DNA from: CBDCAS01 sp965214015
GTDB lineage: Bacteria; Pseudomonadota; Gammaproteobacteria; Coxiellales; Coxiellaceae
Assembly: GCA_965214015.1 (NCBI GenBank)
Contig: CBDCAS010000018.1
Coordinates: 106,396-170,395, forward strand
Direction: 5' to 3'
Length of the DNA stretch: 64,000 nucleotides
In this document: piece by piece, positions 6,856-16,600 of the stretch
How the letters are laid out: every line of letters begins with the position of its first letter
Position numbering within the stretch: the stretch's first letter is position 1
Program-made: the position numbers and the translations under genes
The notes under the pieces: generated by a model
Seen by the model: only the letters and a program-made list of their open reading frames with translations
Database searches by the model: none
Told to the model about the DNA's origin: nothing

Positions 6856-7954
6856 TAGGACTTACGCATTGAGAATTGCCTGAAGGAATGTTTTTTGACT
6901 AATAAATTTCCTAATAACAGCCATAAATAAATTTTTTCTGATCTCATACCAGTTTGTTATTTTTTGTTCTGATCTCATCACTTCAAGTTTAACAAAGGAT
7001 TTTATAGCACAAAAAATATGATTTTTTATCGAGTGCTCTTTACGCACCTGAAATTTTTCAATATTACAAACCTGTTTGAGTGCCCGATGATAGCGCTCAA
7101 TACTCCAATGTGATGAATGCATCCTTTCAAAATCGATACGGGTGACCGTCTCTAAGTGATCCAACTCTGCAGTGCTTACGATGTAATAGCGGTATGCGTT
7201 TTTGTATACTTGTCTATACACCTTCACCCTACCATAGTCCTTTAGGTAAACTATTTTTCCGTTCTCGTCCCAGTCTTCTAATGTTTGTATTTGAATGTAC
7301 TGACCACGATCAATTGAGATTCGACGATTGCTTTCAACACCAAACATGAAATTTAATCCCTGTTTTCGTAAGAGTTTTAAATTAGGTAAACTTGAATACC
7401 AGCTATCACCAGTAACCCAAGCCGGAATTAACCCCCAACTCAACACATCAAGCAACATTTCTTTGAAAAAATCATTTTTAGTTTTTCCAACTCTCTTATC
7501 ATAAATTCGATAATTCACTGGCACTGATATACCTTGTATATCAGTATAAAATAATGTGATTAGATGAATTCCTTTTACTACACGATGATGCTTTCCCGAC
7601 CAAAAGTGATCAATTAAATCCGCTTTACTTGGGTCGCTATAAGGTTTATCTAATACAGAATCATCAACACTCAATGTGCCACCCACCCTATCTATTTTGT
7701 CTTTTTCAGCATCGAACAAATCTTTCGGTTCGTATCGTTCGCGTTCTAAAAATCTATTGACGCTATCGTGTGATATCGTTTTCATGATTTCTGATAACCG
7801 GGTACAGCTTGTGTTATAAGGGTCCGATAGAAGATAAAGTGAATAAATTTCCTCATTGCATTTCGCTGTCGATGCTCTAGTCTTATGCAGCATATCTGTG
7901 TCAACCTAAAATTTAGTCCATTTTAAAACACAATTTGTCAATGCGTAAGTCCTA
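6856..7954 (-). mobile_element. Complete IS element, 1099 bp, with 5-bp target duplication
   Basis: The 17-bp perfect inverted repeats are TAGGACTTACGCATTGA at 6856-6872 and its mirror at 7938-7954. AGTTT flanks it on both sides (6851-6855 and 7955-7959). The end sequence TAGGACTTACGC is shared with the elements at 35866 and 63623, but the transposases differ clearly, so these are two subgroups of one IS family. Confidence 0.93.
6862..7893 (-). CDS. DDE transposase (IS4/IS701-like)
   Basis: This 343-residue protein appears intact and fills the element. Visible DDE parts are LSVDDSVLDKPY (first Asp), VTGDSWYSSLPNLKLL (second Asp) and SHWSIERYHRALKQVCNIEKFQ, with the Y-x-R/E-x-x-x-K signature around the catalytic Glu. 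The stop codon lies next to the left inverted repeat. The enzyme would cut at the ends and insert with a 5-bp stagger, as the flanking AGTTT copies show. Confidence 0.88.
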   Translation of the reverse strand: MLHKTRASTAKCNEEIYSLYLLSDPYNTSCTRLSEIMKTISHDSVNRFLERERYEPKDLFDAEKDKIDRVGGTLSVDDSVLDKPYSDPSKADLIDHFWSGKHHRVVKGIHLITLFYTDIQGISVPVNYRIYDKRVGKTKNDFFKEMLLDVLSWGLIPAWVTGDSWYSSLPNLKLLRKQGLNFMFGVESNRRISIDRGQYIQIQTLEDWDENGKIVYLKDYGRVKVYRQVYKNAYRYYIVSTAELDHLETVTRIDFERMHSSHWSIERYHRALKQVCNIEKFQVRKEHSIKNHIFCAIKSFVKLEVMRSEQKITNWYEIRKNLFMAVIRKFISQKTFLQAILNA

Positions 7955-8017
7955 AGTTTTTCCACTGGATCCCTTATAGACACTGTAACAAACACATTGC
8001 ATAATAACAGCTCATAA

Positions 8018-8042
8018 GGGTGACCATTTTCATAGATCACCC
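8018..8042. promoter_or_regulatory. Hairpin upstream of the NRPS island
   Basis: GGGTGA and TCACCC form a 6-bp inverted repeat with a 13-nt loop, followed by the smaller symmetry CCATT-c-AATGG. It lies upstream of the first small open frames of the biosynthetic island. It could be an operator or the terminator of earlier transcription; no T run follows. Confidence 0.3.
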
Positions 8043-8136
8043 ATTCAATGGAGTGGTTATACCGAACACACAGTTCAGTTACTCAATAAGGATATATTAT
8101 GATGTATTACTTAGTAATAAATGAAGTATTGAACTC

Positions 8137-8421
8137 ATGCAACAAAAAAGGAAAATCGATTCTTTTGAAGAGCAAACTCTATTGCGCTTGTATAATCTTG
8201 TTGTTTCAAATGATACAAAACTAATTTTCACAATACTTTGTAATCCACTACAGCCTTACATAATCATTTCTCATAATACAGTGTCGAGAATTTATATCTT
8301 TGAAAACATTAAAAAAAAATTATTATATGCTGCATCTGTAACTTTAAAAGTGGAATTTATATTGTCCTTAATTAATTCTAATGCTTTAAAGTATAACGGT
8401 GTTTTAAACCACACAAACTAA
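8137..8421 (+). CDS. Small hypothetical protein before the FAD oxidoreductase
   Basis: A 94-residue open frame not recognised as any family. It starts with a weak ribosome site. An alternative overlapping frame starts at ATG 8100 or 8103 with a much better AAGGA site and gives about 40 residues (MYYLVINEVLNS start). Which is translated is unclear, and both may be spurious. The segment lies between an IS and the island's first clear gene. Confidence 0.25.
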   Translation: MQQKRKIDSFEEQTLLRLYNLVVSNDTKLIFTILCNPLQPYIIISHNTVSRIYIFENIKKKLLYAASVTLKVEFILSLINSNALKYNGVLNHTN

Positions 8422-8489
8422 AGATCTATGAAACGTGACTATCTTTAAGATTTACCATTTTTTTATTATTAATATATTAAGGGGAATTT

Positions 8490-10127
8490 ATGCGCTTTAA
8501 TTCACTTACAAAACAAGTTAAAAGAACAGTCTTCACTTATCAACACTACGTATCCAAAAGTCGTAATGTTGAATATGACGCCATTATCGTAGGTGGAGGA
8601 CTTTCAGGACTTGCTACTGGTATTCGATTACAACAGGCTGGAAAGCGCACTTTGCTTATTGAAAAAAATTCAAGGGTAGGAGGACTTTGCAAGAGTATTA
8701 AACTAAATAATACATCGTTTGAAATTGGTTGTAATGATTTTGGCCGATCAATTGAATCACAAATGACTGAATTGGGCGTTCAACACGATTTTAAAAAAGT
8801 GAAAACCCAATTCATTTTTGGAAACCAAAGGCTGCTTTCCCCTTTTGATAGAAAGGCTCTGTTCACTTTCTTGAGATATCCACGAAATCTGACACATCTG
8901 CTGTATTTAATGATACATGCGAATGAGCAAGCTCAATTATCTACAGTAACCCATCAATTGCAGAACCTAAAATTTCGGAATATCATTCATACGTTATTAG
9001 CATATCTTTCCTTTAGACCAGTAGAAAATATTGATCTTGCTTTTGCAAAGCGCTTATTAAAGAGTCCTTATGGATATGATGATCCACGAGTACCTATCGG
9101 TGGCACTCAATCATTAATTGACGCAATACGCACACGCTATGAATTACTTGGTGGAACACTTCAACTCGATACAAAATTTATTTCAGCCTCACATCGTTCT
9201 TCTAGTGAGGAAATTAAATATGTAGAAATACTAGAGACTGAATCCAACAAACAATATACAGTACCAACACAGATTCTTATATCAAGTACACATGGTTGGG
9301 AACAGTATCCACCAACCGCTAAAACATCACTTTCAGTAGCTGCACTTTTAGTCTGTGTTGATAAGCGTTTTCAACTTCCAAACGATATTCATACCTTTAT
9401 TTTTTCACCACCGAACATAGAACAATTTCTATCTGACCACGATCAAGGTATTTTATCGAATGAAATAGGATTTCATTGGTTTCAGCATCACCCAATTAAA
9501 AAATCAGATAATATTTACGCATTGACGGCATATTTCTTATGGCCACGAGAAGCGATACATACAAACTCCGTTGAGAAAAGATCCATCGAATATATTCTTA
9601 AGACAACTGAAGAATATTTTCCAGGGTTTAAAGAAGCTATCTCAGGAGAAATAACTTTTATTTCCCCTAACCAATATACAGAACAATATGGGATAAATAG
9701 TTGCTTAGCCCATCGTGTTTTATCGGGGGTAAATACTCTGCCTTGTTACAGTCACAATCAAGATATGTATTTCATTGGTAATGCAATGAATAACCCTGAA
9801 GATCAACACGCTGGCGGTGCATTAGACTCAGCTAAAAAAACAGTCGAACAAATAATGAGGCAAGAATTTCATACTTTGGATTCTAATACTAGACAGCAGA
9901 AAAAGTTAGACGAGAAAGTTAAAGCACAGCATACATGGAAAAATAGGGCAGCAATGACAATACTTGGGGTATTCGGTGTCTATGGAGCATTGAAACTGCT
10001 TTCATATTTAAATGTCAACAATAACACATTTAGTTTTCCATTCTGGGATGGACGTACCCAAAATTTAGATAATATGGCTGCTGTACAAAGTAATCACACT
10101 TACCAAGATCAACACGGAAATCGGTAA
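8490..10127 (+). CDS. Membrane-anchored FAD-dependent amine oxidase-like oxidoreductase
   Basis: This 545-residue protein has a dinucleotide-binding Rossmann start at residues 30-75 (DAIIVGGGLSGLATGIRL, acidic IEKN end, then RVGGLCKSI). This is the pattern of the flavin amine oxidase / protoporphyrinogen oxidase / phytoene desaturase superfamily. The FAD-closing motif near the C-terminus reads MYFIGNAMNN...GGALDSA (residues 426-448). A single hydrophobic helix lies at about 488-506, unusual for these enzymes, followed by a short Asn-rich tail. AAGGGG lies before the ATG. It precedes the NRPS on the same strand with an NRPS remnant between, so a tailoring role is plausible. Substrate unknown. 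Confidence 0.7.
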   Translation: MRFNSLTKQVKRTVFTYQHYVSKSRNVEYDAIIVGGGLSGLATGIRLQQAGKRTLLIEKNSRVGGLCKSIKLNNTSFEIGCNDFGRSIESQMTELGVQHDFKKVKTQFIFGNQRLLSPFDRKALFTFLRYPRNLTHLLYLMIHANEQAQLSTVTHQLQNLKFRNIIHTLLAYLSFRPVENIDLAFAKRLLKSPYGYDDPRVPIGGTQSLIDAIRTRYELLGGTLQLDTKFISASHRSSSEEIKYVEILETESNKQYTVPTQILISSTHGWEQYPPTAKTSLSVAALLVCVDKRFQLPNDIHTFIFSPPNIEQFLSDHDQGILSNEIGFHWFQHHPIKKSDNIYALTAYFLWPREAIHTNSVEKRSIEYILKTTEEYFPGFKEAISGEITFISPNQYTEQYGINSCLAHRVLSGVNTLPCYSHNQDMYFIGNAMNNPEDQHAGGALDSAKKTVEQIMRQEFHTLDSNTRQQKKLDEKVKAQHTWKNRAAMTILGVFGVYGALKLLSYLNVNNNTFSFPFWDGRTQNLDNMAAVQSNHTYQDQHGNR

Positions 10128-10136
10128 ATAAGTATT

Positions 10137-10437
10137 ATGAATAAAAAAATAACTATCACATCCTTATTTGAAGATCAAACAAGGAAAACTCCTGATGCCA
10201 TTGCGTTAGTCTCAGGTAAAGAAATGTTCACTTATCAACATCTCAACAAGAAAGCTAATCAAATGGCACATTATTTAATGTCTATTGGTATTGGGCCTGA
10301 AGTTGTGGTTGCACTTCTTAACTATTCTATGCAGTCGAAGACAGAGCGCCATGGCTTTAGCTGTAAGTAAATTTGATTATAAAATCTGTCTTTATAAGAC
10401 AGGAGATTATGCTAAGATCTCGACGAATGAGAAGTAG
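10137..10437 (+). pseudogene. Decayed adenylation-domain start
   Basis: The first 60 or so residues (ITSLFEDQTRKTPDAIALV, FTYQHLNKKANQMAHYL, IGPEVVVALL) are the start of an NRPS adenylation domain. The frame breaks after about 77 residues. Some 20 bases later a shifted frame reads ICLYKTGDYAKISTNEK and stops; LYKTGD is core motif A7. About 300 residues between A1 and A7 are therefore deleted. The remnant starts 10 bp after the FAD oxidoreductase and strongly resembles the start of the intact NRPS, suggesting loss of a former loading module. Confidence 0.75.
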
Positions 10438-10654
10438 AGTTTATGGTTCATTTGTATATTGGATTTATCTCTTCCTTGCTGAAGAGAAGTTTATTAGAAT
10501 TGATCTACATTACCATTGCTTTTCTCCAATATTATGTCAAAGAAAACGATATTAAAATTTAAATACACTGATTTTATATTGAAATTTACATCGTGCCTTT
10601 TATGATAAAAACATCTTGATCCAATTAACTTTAAGAATGGTTTAAATTAATACA

Positions 10655-13600
10655 ATGAAAAATTCTCAAAAAAATAATACCGTAATCGACTTGTTTGAAG
10701 CTCAAGTGAACAAGACACCTTTCCATACTGCGCTGATTTCAGATGAAGAACAGCTAAGTTATATAGAACTTAACAGATGTGCTAACCAATTAGCCCATTA
10801 TTTATTAGGTCAAGGTGTGAAACCAGAACAATTGGTGGCTCTATACCTAGAACGTTCACCACAAGCAATCATTACGATATTAGCCATACTGAAAACTGGT
10901 GTCGCTTATCTACCCTTGGATTTAGAGAGCCCTCTGCCACGATTGCGATCAATCTTGCAATGCAGTGGCTCAAAGAGACTGATTACAGTTTCACAAAACA
11001 AAGTTACTAAGACATTGCATGATATTTTACCAGTCATCACATTAGATGAAATAGATACTACGATAAAAAAACAAAAATTATCCAATCCTAATATAAAGAT
11101 TAAACCCAGCCAATTAGCCTATGTGATATATACCTCTGGCTCAACTGGCCAACCTAAAGGGGTAGAAATTGAGCATAAGGGAATACCAAATTTAGCGAAA
11201 GCACAAATCCATCAGTTTCAATCAACAGATCACAGTCGAGTGTTACAATTTTCTGCACTTCATTTTGATGCCTCAATTTCTGAAATTTGGATCACTTTCC
11301 TGTCAGGCGCTTGTCTCTATTTTCCTTCTAAAGTAACTCTATCTAATCCAAATACATTAATTAAATACCTTCATAAAAATCGAATTTCAATTGCGACATT
11401 GCCACCTTCTTTATTAATCAATACAATGCCATCCCAAGGTATTAGTTTAAAAAGCTTAGTACTCGCTGGCGATACTTGCCCTAAAGAAATCATGGATGAT
11501 TGGAATCAATACTGTACCGTCATTAACGCTTATGGCCCAACTGAAACAACAGTCTGTGCTACGATGGGAGTTTACGACGGTCAACATTCTCACTGTATTG
11601 GCAAATCACTGCCTCAAGTCAATTGCTATGTACTTAACATACAAAAAGAAGTTGTTGCTTTAGGAGAAGTGGGTGAGCTGTATATTGGCGGTATCGGCGT
11701 AGCACGTGGCTATCGCCATCAACCGGATTTAACACAACAATATTTTATTGATTGGCTTGATAAAGCGAGTAATCAAACCATTCGTTTATATCAAAGTGGT
11801 GATCGAGTAAAACGATTAGCTGATGGTCGTTTGGAATATATCGGTAGAACTGACTTCCAAATTAAATACAATGGCATTCGTATTGATCCGATTGAAATTG
11901 AATCTATCATTAACCAACATCCTAATGTGCAACAAAATGTAGTTATAAAACAACTACATCGTAATACAGCTTATCTATCTGCCTATATTGTCTTTAAAGA
12001 AAAAAAAATACCTGAATTATGGCCATCAGTAGCAGAATATTTTATTTACGATGATTTCTTGTATGGCACTATGACAATTGATAATCGTCGAAATAAAGCC
12101 TACAAAAAAGCGCTAGAATACCATGCAAAAAACAAAGTGATTGTTGACATTGGTACAGAACAAGAAGCTTTACTAGCTCGAATTTGTGTGGAGTGTGGTG
12201 CACGTAAAGTATATGCCATTGAGTACTTAGAAAAATCATATCAAAAATCAAAAAAAGTGATTGAACAACTTGGGCTTCAAAATAAAATTATATTGATTCA
12301 TGGTGATGCAATAAATGTTGATTTACCTGAAAAAGTGGATGTTATTGTTTCAGAAATCGTTGGTGCTATTGGAGGATCAGAAGGCGCTGCTATAATATTA
12401 AAACGAGCTAAAGAGCATTTTTTAAAACCCGATGGAATTATAATCCCTCAACGTAGCCTAACACGTATTGCAGCTGTTAGCCTCCCAGATAATTTACACA
12501 AAAATCCTGGCTTTACTCCGCAATCTGCTCAATACGTTAATAAAATATTTGATTCCTGTGATAAATACTTTGATCTTAGATTATGTATTAAAAACTTACC
12601 ACTATCTTGTGTATTATCCACTACAGATATTTTTGAAGATCTACAATTTAATTCTAAATCAAAGATTAACCTAGAAACATCTCACCCCATTAAGCTAATT
12701 ATTAAAAAAACAGGATACTTAGATGGAATGTTAATTTGGCTTAACTTACAAACAGCTGGCAATGAATGGATTGATATTTTGAAAAATAACCACTGCTGGA
12801 TTCCTGTCTATATACCTTCATTTAATCATATTAAAGTTTACAAAGATGATATTATTGAAGGGATCTGTTACCGCAAACTAAGTGAAAATAAAAGACACCC
12901 CAATTATTGGATTAAAGGCAGATTAATAAGAGAAAAAAGCACCCTCTTTTCTTTTGAGTACGATATACCACACATATCAAAGCAATTTAGAAAAAATTCA
13001 TTTTATTCGCAAATTTTTCAAAATGATGGAAAGCCCATCATCATCTCAAAAGAAACAGCGACTAATTCTACAGGTTCAGTCATAAGATCCTACCTTAAAA
13101 CACAATTACCTCAAAATAAAATTCCAAATATAATTATGTTTTTATCTCGACTGCCACTGCTCTCTACAGGCAAAATCGATCGCAAAGCTCTACCCAAGCC
13201 TTGTTTTACCGAAATAGATAACCACACATTAATCTCACTCAATGACAATGAAAAAACAATTCAAACACTCTGGAGCGAACTATTACAAGTGGAAAAAGAA
13301 ATGATCGGCCCCGACACTGATTTCTTTAGTTTAGGGGGGCACTCACTCCTGGCAGCACAGTTAACCAGCCAATTATTCGAACGATATCAGATACAATTGC
13401 CGTTAGCAGAGGTATTCCACCATTCAACCTTAAGAACATTATCTTCAAGATTAAGCCAACTTATCGAATCATCAACAAAACAAAAAGAGTTACTGAATAA
13501 AGCGACCATTCGCCCCACGACGCTGCCGCTGTCCTTTGCTCAACGACGTCTCTGGCTGGCACATCAAGCAATGCGTAGTACCCATCCTGCCGGCTATAAC

Positions 13601-16600
13601 GTGCATTTTACCCTTCACTTTCAAGGCAATTTAGACTGTAATGCACTCGATAATGCTTGGCACTCATTAGTGCAAAATCATGACATATTGCGTACTCATT
13701 TCCCTAAAGTCGGCGTCCAATTCATTACCACCGATTCAATACCCATCGAACATCAAAAACAACCCAATGCGACAAAAGAACAACTCGACACAATAATCAA
13801 TCAGATTACTCAACACGATTTTGGTGATCTTTCCAAAGGACCTTTAATGCATGCAGTGCTAATTCATTTGCCGAATGAACAGTATTATCTCTGTCTCGTT
13901 TTCCATCATATCCTGATGGATGGCTTATCCTTACCCGTGTTAACCAGTGAGCTCAGTGCGTTTTATAACCATCATGCGCACGCACTGCCTCTAAACCTAA
14001 CCCCTTTACCACTGCAATACGCCGACATCGCCTTATGGGAGCAACAACAATTTAACAAGGGTAATTACCAACCCGCTCTGTCGTATTGGAAAACACAACT
14101 ACAGGGTATACCGAATCGTATCAAGCTGCCCTTAGACCAGACTCAAACCCAACAAACAACCTACTCAGGAAAAACTCACTGTTTTTATGTGCCTAAGATA
14201 TTAACCCGAGAATTACAAACCTTGGCAAAACAGAACCATGTCACGCTGTTTACCATTTTGCTCAGTAGTATTGGTCTACTTTTATCTCGTTATTATCCGC
14301 AAGAGGACATAGTGCTCGGTGTTGCTCACGGAGAGCGACCACAATCGGCATGGAACCAACTGATTGGCTTCTTTGTCAATGCCTTACCGATTCGATTAAA
14401 CATGGATGAAACGTTCTCCATTATCCAATTAATACAACAAGTACACACAAGATTAGGTGAAGCGTATCAACATAATGCCCCCATAGAAACGATTTTAGAA
14501 TCATTGAAGTTACCCCAACGCACCCACTTACATCCGTTATTCCAGGTGATGGTGACCTTTCACAACATACCATCGCTCTCTTTGGACTTTAACGGGGTTG
14601 AGGTCTCATTAAGAGAATCCTCTTTCAATGAGATGAGTGATACTGGCTCTGCTAAATTTGACCTTAGTTTTGAGATGGCACAGTTAGAAAAAGAACAATT
14701 AGCCATCAAAATGGAATATGCCACCGATTTATTTTACGATCATACCATTGAGCGGATGGCTAACTATTGGCTAACTGTCTGCAATCAGATGGTATCCACA
14801 CCTGAACACACCCTCAACAACGTATCACTTTTAACAGATCAACAACAACAACAGCGATGGCGACAATGGAGCCAAAGCACCACAATAAAAGCACCACAAC
14901 CCAACGAGCACTTGGTCGCTTTATTTGAAGCACAAGTAGAGCAACGACCTGAGGCAATAGCTATTGTGGAAGGTGATCAAACGATTCGCTATGGCCAACT
15001 CAATGCACAGGCTAATCAGCTAGCGCACTGTTTATTAAAAAACAACGCTGGTATTCAAGCGGATACTTGTATCGCTATTGCACTACCCCGCTCTATTGAT
15101 TTTACCATCAGTATGCTGGCCATATTAAAAACTGGTGCCGCCTATTTACCATTAGATCCCGAATGGCCAATATCACGTCTACATTTTATGTTAGAAGAAG
15201 CCACTATTGGTACTGTGATAACCGACCATTCAGGAGAAAAAACGTTATCAGGTAATGTAAACGCAACTCTAATTAATATCCAGAAAATAGAGATAGCCCA
15301 TACTAGCGGTTCAAATACAAAGGTGTGTGATAACCTCAACATCTCTATCAATCCTCATCAACTCGCCTACGTGATCTATACCTCTGGCTCTACTGGTCAA
15401 CCCAAAGGCGTTATGATTGAGCATCACAGTGTCGTGCAACTAATTAAAAAAGCAACTTATGTCGATTTAAAACCAAATTATGTTATGGCACACACCTGTA
15501 ATACTACATTTGATGTGTCAGTGTTTGAAATTTGGGGAGCTCTACTCAATGGCATGAGTTTAGTTATTATACCAAAGGCTGTTCTCTTAGACACCAATGC
15601 TTTTAAGAAGTTATTAATAAAACAAAATATTACTATATTGGTACTAACAACAGCACTTTTTTATCAATTACTACACTCAAATAATAACCTAATTAGCTCT
15701 GTAAAGTGGTTATTATTTGCAGGAGAAAAATTAACAAACAAAAAACTGTCACAACAATATTCTAATGTAAAAAAACTTCATCTAGTTCACTTATATGGCC
15801 CTACAGAAGCAACAGTATTTGCCACTTACTATCCTACTCCACTGAGTCAGCCAATACCGGATGAACTCCCCATTGGCCTACCCATTGATGGTACTACGAC
15901 TTACGTCCTAGATACCCAACAACAACCGGTGCCGCCAGGAGCTTTAGGAGAGCTGTATTTAAGCGGTTGTGGATTAGCCCGTGGTTATTTGCAACGTGAG
16001 GATCTCACGAGAGAGCAATTTATTACCAATCCCTTCTTAAAGGATGGCAGTCGCCTCTATCGTACCGGCGATTGGGTGCGCTATCGAGACGATGGTAATC
16101 TCGTGTTCGTTCAACGAATGGATCAACAAGTCAAACTATCGGGTTATCGCATTGAGTTAGAAGAGATTGAAAACAACTTGCTGCGGCACCCTAATGTGCG
16201 AGAAACGGTGGTAGTAAAACGTCTCCTAAAAAATCGAGGCTGCTTGATTGCCTATATTGTCCTCTACAGCAAATTGGTCGACCTTGAGCAATTAAAAAAA
16301 AACATTCACTCTTATTTATCTGCTGTATTGCCTGATTACATGCAACCGTCTTATCTAGTTTTTATGGATCATCTGCCACTTAATAGCAACGGTAAAATTG
16401 ATCGCCAAGCATTACCTCAGCCTAAAAATAATCAACAAAAAAAATCCATCGCACCCAAAACAACTGTTGAAAAAAAACTGCTGACACTGTGGCAATCACT
16501 ACTGCCTGAGTACCAAAATATCAGTATCACCGATGATTTCTTTGCATTGGGTGGTAACTCACTGCTGGCTATGACATTAACACATCGCATTCACCAACAA

